Assembly: GCF_005116645.1 (NCBI RefSeq)
Contig: NZ_SWCM01000002.1
Location: 310,001 to 374,000, forward strand
Source of the DNA: Desulfopila sp. IMCC35006
GTDB lineage: Bacteria > Desulfobacterota > Desulfobulbia > Desulfobulbales > Desulfocapsaceae
Reading direction: 5' to 3'
DNA length: 64,000 nt
Positions 24,657 to 34,183 of the stretch are shown here, piece after piece (within the stretch, counting starts at the first letter, position 1; each line of letters opens with the position of its first letter). Position numbers and translations under genes: made by a program. The notes below the pieces were generated by a model. That model was not told the DNA's origin, made no database searches, and worked only from the letters and a program-made list of their open reading frames with translations.

Positions 24657-25856
24657 CTACCCATGCATCCTTTCCATCGCCATATGTCTCAGAAACAGCC
24701 ACGCCAATGGTGGCAGCAGCATCGCGAAAGCCACGCAAAGCAGGAGAAAAGTCTGCTGAACGCCAACCTTATCAGCAAGTATGCCGACCAGTGGACCAGT
24801 ACAGACGAAACTGAGGCGGAAGACAAGTGACTGCAGGGAAAGGATACCGGCACGATTGGCCGAGGGAATCTCCTGTTGGGCGTAGTTGAGCAGCATCGGA
24901 CCACGCAGTCCGCGCATACTGGTCAACAGGTAATAGAAAAGAAATCCCCAGAGCCCGCCATACAGTCCGAGCCCCAGATAGCCTGTGACGATCAACAGAA
25001 CGAACAGCACCACCATGCGCCGGTCGCCCAACTTCAGATGACTGCGATAGCTGGCCAGAGCAAATAGGGCGACACTCAGATTGGCAACAGCCCAGATAGG
25101 TCCGAACCAGACCAGTGGAACCCCGCCGTCCTGCATATAAGGCTGAATCAGCCAGACCGGATAAAACGAAGCCATGCCTAATACCAGATTCAGGAAAATA
25201 GTGTAACACAGTCGCCGGTTTTCAATAAGCGCGTAGCGGGTGGACAGCCAGGCCTCGACAACATGGCTGGCCGGAGTTTTGAGTTGTCGCGCCGGCTCGA
25301 TCAGGGTGCGGGTCAGCAACAAGGCCAACCCCCAGACAACCACCTGAATCATGAAAGGGAGCAGCGGAGCGGCCGCATAAAGCAGACCGGCAAAGATCGC
25401 GCCGCAGGCCTCACCGATCTGGCCCAATCCGTTCATCCGCCCTTCGTGACGGGCATAGGTATGTTCTTCTGCTTCGGCCTTCAGGCTTTCGTAAAGCAGG
25501 GCGCTGTCTGTGCCGCTTATAAAGGAGAGGGAAATCCCGAGGATAATCTCTGCGACCAGAACCTCGGTAAAGGAACCCGCAAAGGAATAGAGCCCCCAGC
25601 CGATGATCCCCAATAGGGAGGCGAAATTCAGGGCCGACCGGTAACCGATCCGGTCGCTCAGATAACCGGACGGGTACTCCATAATCACCATTGCGACAGA
25701 AAAGATCCCCTGCAGCAGCAGAATCTGCGTCAGGCTCAAGCCGATCTGATCCTTCCAGAACAGCGTAATGATCGCCATCGGAAACAGGCTCATCTTCAGG
25801 AAAGAAAAAAGGTAGAGCTTCTTGATGTTGGCATGGAAAGTGTTCCTGGATGGCAT
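24657..25856 (-). CDS. Major facilitator superfamily transporter
   Basis: The 399-aa membrane protein has 12 predicted helices in two halves with the MFS loop signature between helices 2 and 3 (EYPSGYLSDRIGYRSAL). It is shorter on loops than sugar porters and resembles drug or multisubstrate exporters. Its gene stands alone, flanked by 237 nt and 573 nt of non-coding sequence, and no regulator is adjacent. Substrate cannot be told. Confidence 0.88.
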   Translation of the reverse strand: MPSRNTFHANIKKLYLFSFLKMSLFPMAIITLFWKDQIGLSLTQILLLQGIFSVAMVIMEYPSGYLSDRIGYRSALNFASLLGIIGWGLYSFAGSFTEVLVAEIILGISLSFISGTDSALLYESLKAEAEEHTYARHEGRMNGLGQIGEACGAIFAGLLYAAAPLLPFMIQVVVWGLALLLTRTLIEPARQLKTPASHVVEAWLSTRYALIENRRLCYTIFLNLVLGMASFYPVWLIQPYMQDGGVPLVWFGPIWAVANLSVALFALASYRSHLKLGDRRMVVLFVLLIVTGYLGLGLYGGLWGFLFYYLLTSMRGLRGPMLLNYAQQEIPSANRAGILSLQSLVFRLSFVCTGPLVGILADKVGVQQTFLLLCVAFAMLLPPLAWLFLRHMAMERMHG

Positions 25857-26100
25857 AAAATTCCTTTTTTTGCCTTGAAATGATCAGATCAGCGAAAACT
25901 ATTCTGCAGTTTTGCCGTCCCGCCTGAAGAGACATCAGCTTTCCCTTGGCACTACCGAGCTCAATCCACGCCATCATAACGGCTCTCTATCATTCTGCCG
26001 AAACAATTAAGGACGAATACGGTTTTAGTTTCCTCTGGCATCTTACTTGTCTCTATTTCCAACAGATCCGGATATGATTTAAAAATCTAAAAATCAATGT

Positions 26101-26268
26101 GATTACCACTACACCTCAGCTATTTGGGGATATGAGGTGCCCTTTGCACGGGACGCCATAAACCCATCCCTGGGGGCTTGACCGCAGCCATCCAGGCTAC
26201 GGAACACCCGTGCAAAGGGCACCTCATATCCCTCTGGACCTTCCAAGCTGAATTTTAGTGGTAATCAC
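26101..26268 (+). mobile_element. Palindromic MITE-like element, copy C (168 bp)
   Basis: Terminal repeats GATTACCACTACACC and its inverted partner TTTTAGTGGTAATC, arms GATATGAGGTGCCCTTTGCA and TGCAAAGGGCACCTCATATC, and the core GACGCCATAAACCCATCCCT. Flanks are identical 12-bp direct repeats AAAAATCAATGT at 26089-26100 and 26269-26280, good evidence of insertion. It lies in the 573-nt gap 25857-26429 that otherwise shows no gene; promoter of the following small gene should be between 26281 and 26429. Confidence 0.9.
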
Positions 26269-26429
26269 AAAAATCAATGTGGATGATTTCTGCTATAAAA
26301 TCTAAAATGCAGTCAAGAATGATTACAATACGTTTATATCGATCAATGCAGTATTGCAGACATTTGCAGGAGAACATTAGGGAATTTATCCTCACCGGAC
26401 CAGGACGGACCTGAACAGGAGCTCATATT

Positions 26430-26672
26430 ATGAAAATTAAAGTCAGCTTATTGATACCCATAGCACTGGGGTTGCAATTATTGGCATTGCCCATATCTGC
26501 CGGGGCAAATGATATAATCGACCAGACGCAGTCATCAACAAACAAAATCGTCACGCAATTCAAATCTGAGCCAAAGCAGGACAGTATCACAGAGTCAGAC
26601 GCGAGACGCCAAAAGATCATAAAAACAAAACGGATACGCAGACAGATTAAAAAGCTCAGAAGTGGGAAATAA
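26430..26672 (+). CDS. Small exported protein of unknown function
   Basis: An 80-aa protein with an N-terminal signal peptide (MKIKVSLLIPIALGLQLLAL, cleavage likely after ISAGA), leaving about 55 polar residues. The mature part ends strongly basic (KTKRIRRQIKKLRSGK). No cysteine is present and no family is recognised. An AGGAGCTC motif lies before the ATG. It may be periplasmic or interact with nucleic acid or the acidic cell surface by charge, but that is speculation. The zinc alcohol dehydrogenase gene follows after 166 nt. Confidence 0.65.
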   Translation: MKIKVSLLIPIALGLQLLALPISAGANDIIDQTQSSTNKIVTQFKSEPKQDSITESDARRQKIIKTKRIRRQIKKLRSGK

Positions 26673-26838
26673 CCTTTGTCACTGCCTCGACTTCATTTAT
26701 AGACTTGCCCTGGCCGACTCACAGGCAGTGAGCTCCTGATAAATTATAGTTCGATCCGCTGCAGCCATTTATTTTGGTACCGGTCACCCTTATTCTGTAT
26801 GGCAACGCACCCATCCTCACCCATAAGGAGAAAGCAAT

Positions 26839-27840
26839 ATGATACGAGCATATGCGGCATTTGCGGCTGGAGGGGAACTTCAGCCTTTTGACTATGACCC
26901 CGGGGAATTAAACCAGAACGAGGTTGAAATAGATGTTGTATTCTGCGGAATCTGTCACTCGGACCTCAGTATGGTGGATAACGAGTGGGGTATTTCCCAG
27001 TATCCGCTGGTACCTGGCCATGAAGTAGTCGGCACAATCGCTGCCAGGGGCGAAAATGTGACCAATCTGGAAGTCGGCGACACGGTCGGCCTCGGCTGGC
27101 ATGCCGGATACTGCATGACCTGCAGCAATTGTATGCAAGGCGACCATAACATGTGCACCAGTGCCGAGGGCACTATTGTCGGCCACCACGGCGGTTTTGC
27201 CGATAAAGTCCGTGCCCAGGCGGCAAGTGTCATCAAGCTGCCGGAGGGAATTGATCTGGATAGCGCCGGCCCGCTGTTTTGCGGCGGCATCACCGTATTC
27301 AATCCACTGATCCAGTTCGGTATCAAGCCGACCGATAGCGTAGCGGTGATAGGTATTGGCGGCCTTGGCCACATGGCATTACAATTTTTAAACGCCTGGG
27401 GCTGCCAGGTGACCGCCTTCACATCCAGCGAGGCCAAAACCAAAGAGGCCATGGAACTGGGAGCGCATCGGGTCATCAACTCCCGTGACCCGGAGGCCCT
27501 GGAGGGTGCGGCTGGTCAGTTCGATCTGGTGCTGTCTACAGTCAACGCTAAAATGGACTGGAATAAATATATCGCAACCTTGAAGACCAGAGGCCGTTTA
27601 CACCTCGTCGGCGCCACCCTGGAACCGCTGGACCTCCACCTGTTCCCGATGCTGATGGGCCAACGCTCCGTGTCGGCCTCCCCCGTCGGGGCCCCTGCCA
27701 ACATCGCCCGAATGCTTGAGTTTGCCGTCCGGCACAATATCAAGCCGATTATTGAAAAATTCCGGTTCGACCAGGTAAACGATGCTCTTGCCCATCTGCG
27801 CAGTGGTCGTGCCAGGTATCGAATTGTCCTGACCAAATAG
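26839..27840 (+). CDS. NAD(P)-dependent zinc alcohol dehydrogenase (YahK/CAD-like)
   Basis: The 333-aa enzyme has the catalytic zinc site GICHSDLSM and PGHEVVG, the structural zinc loop with [15 protein letters not shown], and a Rossmann motif [10 protein letters not shown]. This pattern is that of the cinnamyl-alcohol/aldehyde-reductase subfamily, which reduces aldehydes with NADPH. The gene has GGAG upstream, is monocistronic and is followed by a GC-rich hairpin. Aldehyde detoxification or alcohol oxidation is likely; the substrate is not defined. Confidence 0.92.
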   Translation: MIRAYAAFAAGGELQPFDYDPGELNQNEVEIDVVFCGICHSDLSMVDNEWGISQYPLVPGHEVVGTIAARGENVTNLEVGDTVGLGWHAGYCMTCSNCMQGDHNMCTSAEGTIVGHHGGFADKVRAQAASVIKLPEGIDLDSAGPLFCGGITVFNPLIQFGIKPTDSVAVIGIGGLGHMALQFLNAWGCQVTAFTSSEAKTKEAMELGAHRVINSRDPEALEGAAGQFDLVLSTVNAKMDWNKYIATLKTRGRLHLVGATLEPLDLHLFPMLMGQRSVSASPVGAPANIARMLEFAVRHNIKPIIEKFRFDQVNDALAHLRSGRARYRIVLTK

Positions 27841-27847
27841 GCGGTGG

Positions 27848-27872
27848 ACGGATGCAGCATAACCGCATCCGT
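27848..27872 (+). terminator. Hairpin after the alcohol dehydrogenase gene
   Basis: An 8-bp stem ACGGATGC / GCATCCGT with a 9-nt loop lies 8 nt past the stop. No long T-run follows, so it may be a weak terminator. Confidence 0.45.
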
Positions 27873-27963
27873 CGCAGTCTGTTTAAAGGCGCTTGGCGGA
27901 CATTCTTTCAGACATCCTGATCATTTGAGCTGCCTGCTGCGCGAAAAAATCATGGTCAAATGG

Positions 27964-29709
27964 TCATTCACTTTCCAGTTCCGCGAGTAATCCCCGGGCA
28001 AAATCAAGGCTTGGATCAAGAGTGAGCGCGAGATGGAGAAACTCAACCGCCGACTCTTTATTGCCAATTTTATTGTAATTGACGCCAAGATTGGCATAAT
28101 CGATCGCCGATGCCGGGTTGAGGTCTACCGCCCTTTGAAAGTGGATGATGGCTTTTTCATAGGTCTGCAATTTAAAAAAACAGACGCCGAGCGTGTTATG
28201 CAGGTCTGATCTTTCTTCGTCCTCGGCAAGCCCTTTATAAAGGATTTGAACCGCTTCTTCATAGCGCCCAAGTTCCTTTAAACAACTGCCCATATAGGAA
28301 TATATATAAGGCAGATCTTCTGTCTCCGGCCGCATGGCAAGCGCCCGCTTAAAGTGCTCCAGGCCCGATTCGGGAAAGCCCATATCGGAGAAATTCCGTC
28401 CGCGGTAGAATTCGAGATAGTAGGCCTGGGGCAGAAGTTTTTCCATCTGTTCCAGCTTTTTTTCCAGAAGCTCGGAATCGTTGACCAGCTCAACGAGAAG
28501 TTTGGCGGAAAAAAGTCCGACATCGTTGATCATCGACCTTTCCCGAAAATGCGCACCGGGAACTATGGTGTATAACGCTGGAATATTCAGTCCATCATGG
28601 GTCACATCGATCATCAGAACGTCCAAGCCGATATTCTTTAAGGCGGCAAGACAATTGTCCACCTCGACCTTGATATTGTTATCCGACAGATCAGCCATCT
28701 CATCTATGGTGATGGTCTCGGGTGATTCGGTGAGATATTCGACCTCTTCCATAGCCAGCGGTTTCGGCAGTCCCGAAGCAATATAGTTGGCATCGGTATT
28801 AAAATCGCCGGCCAGTTGGGCCACTTCGGTGATTGCCCTGATCAGTGCTTTTTCCGGGTCGGGAGTTGTCCCGGCGGTATAGACAATCTCACTTTTCCCG
28901 GGGAAAGTCGACCGATCAATAGCCAACGCAGCGACGGTACATATCCCTGTATTAAGAGTAAAATCATTAAGATACAGCTCTATATTATGTTTGCGAAATT
29001 TCTCGACAAGTTCTATGGCCACGGCATCCTGCAGAGAATCCGGGTTAATTTTCGGAGTGACGCCTTTGGTGTTGTTAACGACGGAGCAGACGTGCCGTTC
29101 GACAATCTCGCAAATACCCTGCAGGGCGGCTTCCTCGTAGGTATTGCCTGCCGAAGGGCCATTGAATTCATTGATGGCAAAAAACCAGGAAAACGGGATG
29201 AGCACATCCTGGCCGGTGGTGACATTGGTGCCCCAGGCCCACTGCATGGGAATATCGGCGAGTAATTGTTCCAAGAGTTCAAGGGAGGAATGCGTGTCGT
29301 GCACCGAGGCAAGCAGATACTGCAGATCGAGTACCGGATACCCCGCCCGGTCCATGGTTTTGTAGTCCCCGGACAAAAAGTTACCGGAATTATTCTTAAA
29401 AGAAAAAAACGAGAAGCGTTCGGCAAGTTCCATGCACGCAGAGGCTTCGGCCTGGACCGGTGAGGCACCTTTCCCCATCTGCTTTTTCGTGCCGGTCAAG
29501 GCAAGGGCATCGTCGCCGCAGACGCTGAAGAAAACCGGAATGTCTAGACGTCCGTTATCGATTCTGCGCACTTCATTTAATATTTTCAGATCAAGTGACT
29601 CGACCCTTGCATAAAAGTTTTTCAGAGTCTGTTCCGGGCTTATCGCTTTATCCTGGTCGACCGTAAAGGTCTTGGGACAATCATTGAATCGAATAGATTT
29701 TTTTTTCAT
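27964..29709 (-). CDS. ycaO: YcaO-like protein with C-terminal TPR repeats
   Basis: From ATG 29709 (AGGATAAA before it) the protein is 581 aa; an earlier ATG at 29787 would overlap the upstream gene. The YcaO ATP-binding fold spans about residues 40-400, with EASACMELAERFSFF and EEAALQGICEIVERHVC carrying acidic metal ligands. Residues about 415-575 hold TPR repeats. This size and layout match E. coli YcaO (586 aa), which boosts RimO-dependent methylthiolation of ribosomal protein S12. No rimO or peptide precursor is adjacent, so a RiPP role is less likely. It is in line with tsaE on the minus strand. Confidence 0.88.
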   Translation of the reverse strand: MKKKSIRFNDCPKTFTVDQDKAISPEQTLKNFYARVESLDLKILNEVRRIDNGRLDIPVFFSVCGDDALALTGTKKQMGKGASPVQAEASACMELAERFSFFSFKNNSGNFLSGDYKTMDRAGYPVLDLQYLLASVHDTHSSLELLEQLLADIPMQWAWGTNVTTGQDVLIPFSWFFAINEFNGPSAGNTYEEAALQGICEIVERHVCSVVNNTKGVTPKINPDSLQDAVAIELVEKFRKHNIELYLNDFTLNTGICTVAALAIDRSTFPGKSEIVYTAGTTPDPEKALIRAITEVAQLAGDFNTDANYIASGLPKPLAMEEVEYLTESPETITIDEMADLSDNNIKVEVDNCLAALKNIGLDVLMIDVTHDGLNIPALYTIVPGAHFRERSMINDVGLFSAKLLVELVNDSELLEKKLEQMEKLLPQAYYLEFYRGRNFSDMGFPESGLEHFKRALAMRPETEDLPYIYSYMGSCLKELGRYEEAVQILYKGLAEDEERSDLHNTLGVCFFKLQTYEKAIIHFQRAVDLNPASAIDYANLGVNYNKIGNKESAVEFLHLALTLDPSLDFARGLLAELESE

Positions 29710-29783
29710 TTTATCCTGGCTTGTATTAAAACGTGAAATGGGTCCTCGAACCGGAAGACTTTTTCCAGCTCTGGTCTCCCGGC

Positions 29784-30311
29784 TCAAGCATTATTTTCGT
29801 TAAATTCCCGGCTGATATGACGCAGCAGAGCAGCATATCTGCTGCTCCCCTGCACAGTAACCGTGCGGGTAAGATCGGCATTTGGCACAATGTTGATGTT
29901 CAAACGCTCCTCGGGAAGGACCTCGATCGCCCTGCCGGCCCATTCAATCACCGTCAGTCCCTGTTGATAAAAGTACTCGTCAAAGCCGAGATCCAGAACC
30001 TCGCTGACATCCTGCAGGCGATAGAAATCCATATGATACAGCGGTAATCGTCCCGGATACTCGTGCAACAGCGCAAAGGATGGACTGGTGACATAGCAGT
30101 TGTCCGGCACGTCAAGGCCACGGGCGATGGCCTGGGTCAGGGCGGTTTTCCCAGCGCCAAGATCACCGTTAAGACAGATCACATCCCCCGGCATTGCCAG
30201 GCGACCAAGGAGTCTGCCGAATTTTTCAGTGTCGCTGAGAGTCTGCAGCTGGATGCGGGTTGTGTCCACAGATACCTCCGGTAAGTTCAAAAGACCGGCA
30301 ATGTATGCCAT
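29784..30311 (-). CDS. tsaE: tRNA threonylcarbamoyladenosine biosynthesis ATPase TsaE
   Basis: The 175-aa protein has Walker A (NGDLGAGKTALTQ), the switch TSPSF, and YHMDFYRL and GFDEYF typical of TsaE. With TsaB, TsaC and TsaD it makes t6A37 in tRNAs that read ANN codons. The 15-residue N-terminal extension before VDTTRIQL is slightly longer than usual; the true start might be internal. It is 74 nt upstream of the YcaO gene, so both translation-related genes could share a transcript. Confidence 0.92.
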   Translation of the reverse strand: MAYIAGLLNLPEVSVDTTRIQLQTLSDTEKFGRLLGRLAMPGDVICLNGDLGAGKTALTQAIARGLDVPDNCYVTSPSFALLHEYPGRLPLYHMDFYRLQDVSEVLDLGFDEYFYQQGLTVIEWAGRAIEVLPEERLNINIVPNADLTRTVTVQGSSRYAALLRHISREFNENNA

Positions 30312-30362
30312 GTCTCCTGAGGAAAAGCATTAAAAAATTATTTCTTGCATAGAAACAGCGAA

Positions 30363-30401
30363 CCCCGTTCAGGCTTGGACAGCTCTCAATCCTGAACGGG
30401 G
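30363..30401 (-). terminator. Hairpin terminator of the cold-shock gene
   Basis: CCCCGTTCAGG / CCTGAACGGGG makes an 11-bp perfect stem 34 nt past the cspA-like stop on the minus strand. The following bases are TTCGCTGTTT, so the U tract is weak. Confidence 0.65.
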
Positions 30402-30434
30402 CATATGACTGGACGTTCCGCAGAAGGCCTTGGA

Positions 30435-30650
30435 TCAACTCACCTTGTCAACTTTCTCTGCCTGCAGGCCTTTATCGGTTTTAGCAATTGAAAACTCAAC
30501 CATCTCCCCTTCGTTCAGACTTCGAAAGCCATCACCCTGGATAGCACTGTAGTGAACGAACACATCCGATTCACCGTCCGGTCTCTCGAGAAAACCATAG
30601 CCCTTGCTTGCATTAAACCATTTCACCTTGCCCCTGATACGTTCTGACAT
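30435..30650 (-). CDS. cspA: Cold-shock domain protein (CspA family)
   Basis: The 71-aa protein starts at ATG 30650 with GGGAGGGTGCC upstream; a longer frame would begin at 30710 without family support. Both RNA-binding motifs are present, RNP1-like KGYGFLE and RNP2-like VFVHYSAI, with GKVKWFNA at the start. It binds single-stranded RNA/DNA and acts as an RNA chaperone. A long 5' leader would be usual for cold-inducible members; about 200 nt precede the gene without another gene. Confidence 0.93.
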   Translation of the reverse strand: MSERIRGKVKWFNASKGYGFLERPDGESDVFVHYSAIQGDGFRSLNEGEMVEFSIAKTDKGLQAEKVDKVS

Positions 30651-30849
30651 ACGGCACCCTCCCCAGGAATGAGCGGATACGACCACAGCAGTGGGATAAC
30701 GTATAGTCATATCCCTGTTAAAGACAACTTTCCTAACAAACTAAAACACCTGCGTATATTATCAGAAAAACAAATAGAATGTCAACTCAGATCCGTCTAT
30801 TCCAGCGCATAAACAGCGACTTCTTCATTAGTCAGGGTCAGACTCTCGG

Positions 30850-32667
30850 TTACTTCTTCAACCACCATGTCATAAGTAATTGAAATGGATCGTAATAGAG
30901 TGGTAAAACCGATGGAGCGAGGAACTTATCCCGATAACTCAGCCGATACATCGGCAAATACCAGTTGGGAATCAGGTAATACCCATACCAGAGCACTCGA
31001 TCAAGGGCACTGCATGCAGCGACTAATTCGTTTTTTGTGCCGGCATAAATAATGCGATCGACAAGACCGTCGACCGCCGGAGAGCGTATTCCGGCATAAT
31101 TCTGTGAACCAATTTTGTCGGCGGAAGACGACTGCCAGTAATTGCGCTGCTCGTTGCCCGGCGACTGTGACTGGCCATAGACGGCGACAATCATATCGAA
31201 ATCAAACGTTTTCAAACGTTCCACATACAAGGTTTGATCAAGTGTCCTGTAACTCGCCTGTATACCGAGTTTTTTCAGGTTTTTCACATAGCTTGCCATC
31301 ACCCTTTCAAATGCCGGGGACACCAGCATGATATCAAATACAAACGGTCTGCCCTGCGCATTGGTGAGCACCCCGTCCTTTACGTGCCACCCGGCTTCAT
31401 TTAACAGTGTTTTGGCCTGCAGCAGATTTGCCCGCAAAGCCTGTTGATCACCGGTAACAGGGGCGCCAAGGGGGGTTGTGAAAACTTCCTGCGGCAGAAG
31501 CTGGCGATACGGTTCCAGGTATTCCAGCTCCAGTCCCGTGGGAACACCCTTTGCCGCCAGATAGGAATTACTGAAAAATGAATTATTTCTAGTGTATTGA
31601 TCGTGAAAGAGCGATTTATTGATCCAGGAAAAATCGAGGGCCAGCCCCAAAGCCTGTCGCACTTTTCGATCCTGGAACAGCTCACGCCGGGTATTCATCA
31701 AAAAACCCTGTATGCCGGCATTGTTCAAATGTGGGAAAGTCTTTTTAACCAGTGTTCCGTCGGCAAATTTTCGGCCATCCATATCTCTGGCCCACTGTTT
31801 GGCAATATTGATAGAGATAAAATCGAACTCACCGGCTTTGAAAGCCTCCAGGGCAATTATCGGATCTTTGTAATATTTAACAATAATTGTATCATAATTG
31901 AAGATCCCCTTACGAGTCGGATGGTCTTTCGCCCAATAGTGCATGTTCCGCTTGTACGTAATCGACTTGCCGATATCCACACTGGCGACGACATACGGAC
32001 CGGAGCCAATCGGCAAAAGCAACTCCCGCTGCTCCTGGACCTCGGCAAAGCCATTCTGCTCATGATATTTTTTGGGTAATATATTTATCTGGGTGGCAAT
32101 CATATGCAGTTCTCGATTGGGCCGTTTAAAATTAAACCGGATTTTCCCCTCTCCCAGCACATCATAGCCGGCGATATCGGCATAGTAATAATTGAACTGG
32201 GGATGAACCTTATCGCTTTTCATGAGATCGAGTGAATACGCAACATCCGCTGTGGTTACCGGGCTCCCGTCGGAAAATCTGGCCAGTGGATTAAGGGTAA
32301 AAGTGACCGATTTCTTATCTGCAGCAACCTCGATATCTTTGGCCAGAAGACCATACTGTGAAAAAGGTTCATCCAGCGCGGCAACAGCCAGCGGCTCAAA
32401 AATCAATGCCTCCAGGCCATATGGCGGGGAACCCTTCAGGGTAAAGGGATTCATTTTGTCAAAGCTGCCGATATCATGCAAAATCAACGTGCCACCCTTT
32501 TCGGCCTTCGGCGAGGTGTAGTCAAAGTGAGAAAAGTTTTCAGCGTACTTCAAGCTGCCATCGAGAGACACTCCGTGGCTGCCCAGTGCCTGATGAGCAG
32601 GATAAAAAAGAGCGCTGAAAAAAAGAGTCATAAAAAAAAGATGAAAAAATGTTCTATCCAAAACCAT
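30850..32667 (-). CDS. YejA-like family 5 extracellular solute-binding protein
   Basis: The 605-aa protein has an N-terminal signal peptide (hydrophobic to about residue 28), then the family 5 fold typical of peptide binders. YSLDLMKSDKVHPQFNYYYADI and the following IAGYDV are characteristic of the YejA (microcin C/oligopeptide) branch, as is the late NYWQSSSADKIGSQNYAGI. It should bind a peptide-like ligand in the periplasm. Unlike E. coli yejABEF, no permease or ATPase follows it here; they must be elsewhere or it acts as an orphan receptor. Confidence 0.9.
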   Translation of the reverse strand: MVLDRTFFHLFFMTLFFSALFYPAHQALGSHGVSLDGSLKYAENFSHFDYTSPKAEKGGTLILHDIGSFDKMNPFTLKGSPPYGLEALIFEPLAVAALDEPFSQYGLLAKDIEVAADKKSVTFTLNPLARFSDGSPVTTADVAYSLDLMKSDKVHPQFNYYYADIAGYDVLGEGKIRFNFKRPNRELHMIATQINILPKKYHEQNGFAEVQEQRELLLPIGSGPYVVASVDIGKSITYKRNMHYWAKDHPTRKGIFNYDTIIVKYYKDPIIALEAFKAGEFDFISINIAKQWARDMDGRKFADGTLVKKTFPHLNNAGIQGFLMNTRRELFQDRKVRQALGLALDFSWINKSLFHDQYTRNNSFFSNSYLAAKGVPTGLELEYLEPYRQLLPQEVFTTPLGAPVTGDQQALRANLLQAKTLLNEAGWHVKDGVLTNAQGRPFVFDIMLVSPAFERVMASYVKNLKKLGIQASYRTLDQTLYVERLKTFDFDMIVAVYGQSQSPGNEQRNYWQSSSADKIGSQNYAGIRSPAVDGLVDRIIYAGTKNELVAACSALDRVLWYGYYLIPNWYLPMYRLSYRDKFLAPSVLPLYYDPFQLLMTWWLKK

Positions 32668-32877
32668 TGATGGTGATCTCCTTTATACCATGCGGCAATA
32701 GTCTTCTGGCGCCGGCGGACGCAGTGGGAATGTCTATTATAGACTGGCAATATTACCATCATTTGTGTATTGTGTCTAACTTTGCTGCAGGCAGCCGACA
32801 AGTGTCGGAAACCAGTCCTTGTCGATCGCCAGCGGTACCACAACAACGGATATCCCCTTTCTTCTCCGGAGTAAAAA

Positions 32878-34161
32878 ATGGGCAAAACAATAGCCGAAAA
32901 AATATTTGCGACACATCTGCGTGAGAAACCCTCCCCGGACAACATGATCCTTGACCTTGATGTGGTGATGTGCCATGAAATCACCACCCCCATAGCCATC
33001 ATGGACCTCATCGAAAAAGGTATGGATAGTGTTTTTGACCCCACTAAGATTAAAGCGGTTATCGACCATGTGACTCCTGCCAAAGACTCTAAAACGGCGA
33101 TGCAGGGAAAAATCATGCGCGAATGGGCCAGAAGACATCACATAGAAGATTTTTTTGATGTCGGCGCCAATGGGGTCTGCCATGCTCTTTTTCCTGAAAA
33201 AGGTTTTGTACGGCCTGGCTATACGGTTATCATGGGCGATTCGCACACCTGCACCCACGGCGCTTTCGGGGCTTTTGCCGCCGGCGTCGGCACGACCGAT
33301 CTCGAGGTCGGTATCTACAAGGGCGTTTGTTCTTTCCGTGCGCCGCAAAGCATGAAGATCAACATCACCGGCATACTGCAGCCGCGGGTGACCGCCAAAG
33401 ACGTTATCCTGTCGATTATAAAAAAAATCACCGTCAACGGCGCAACCGACCGGGTCATTGAATTTACCGGGCCGGTAGTTGACTCTTTTTCCATGTCGGC
33501 AAGAATGACCCTATGCAATATGGCAGTTGAAGCCGGGGCGACCTGTGGAATCTGCATGCCGGACCGGGTGACGGCTGAGTACCTCTGGCCTTTTATCAAG
33601 AACGACTATCCAACTATCGACGCAGCTGTTGCGGATTATCGCCAGTGGCATTCCGATGATGACGCGGTTTACACCGAAATTATTGAACTGGACATAAGCG
33701 CCCTCGCGCCCCAGGTCACCTACGAATACAAGCCGGATATGGTCAGGGATCTCAGCGAAATGGCAGGAAATCCCGTTGACCAGGTCTATATCGGATCATG
33801 CACCAACGGCCGGATTGAAGATTTACGCAACGCCGCCGAAATCCTGAAAGGGAAAAAGCTGGCCGCCGGGGTCAGAGGCATCGTCACCCCGGCCACGCCC
33901 CATATCTACAATATGGCTCTTGAGGAAGGCATCATAAAAATATTTATGGATGCAGGGTTCTGCGTACTGAACCCGACCTGCGGGGCCTGTCTCGGCATGA
34001 GTTCCGGCGTTTTGGCGGAAGGTGAAGTCTGCGCCTCGACCACCAACCGTAATTTTAACGGACGCATGGGCAAAGGCGGTATGGTTCATCTGATGAGCCC
34101 GTTTTCCGCAGCAGCCGCAGCAGTGACCGGAGTACTTACCGATCCAAGAGATATCAAGTAA
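32878..34161 (+). CDS. leuC: 3-isopropylmalate dehydratase large subunit
   Basis: The 427-aa aconitase-family protein has the [4Fe-4S] ligand motifs (GSCTNGRIED, and CGACLGM near the end) and MGDSHTCTHGAFGAFA in the active site. It is the shorter, archaeal/clostridial-type LeuC that works with a separate LeuD. It isomerises 2- and 3-isopropylmalate in leucine synthesis. The ATG follows CTCCGGAG. leuD starts 22 nt after its stop. Homoaconitase or dimethylmalate activity cannot be excluded as the family overlaps, but the adjacency to leuD and presence of only one pair favour leucine synthesis. Confidence 0.92.
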   Translation: MGKTIAEKIFATHLREKPSPDNMILDLDVVMCHEITTPIAIMDLIEKGMDSVFDPTKIKAVIDHVTPAKDSKTAMQGKIMREWARRHHIEDFFDVGANGVCHALFPEKGFVRPGYTVIMGDSHTCTHGAFGAFAAGVGTTDLEVGIYKGVCSFRAPQSMKINITGILQPRVTAKDVILSIIKKITVNGATDRVIEFTGPVVDSFSMSARMTLCNMAVEAGATCGICMPDRVTAEYLWPFIKNDYPTIDAAVADYRQWHSDDDAVYTEIIELDISALAPQVTYEYKPDMVRDLSEMAGNPVDQVYIGSCTNGRIEDLRNAAEILKGKKLAAGVRGIVTPATPHIYNMALEEGIIKIFMDAGFCVLNPTCGACLGMSSGVLAEGEVCASTTNRNFNGRMGKGGMVHLMSPFSAAAAAVTGVLTDPRDIK

Positions 34162-34183
34162 TTATGAGAGAAGGTGGCACAAA

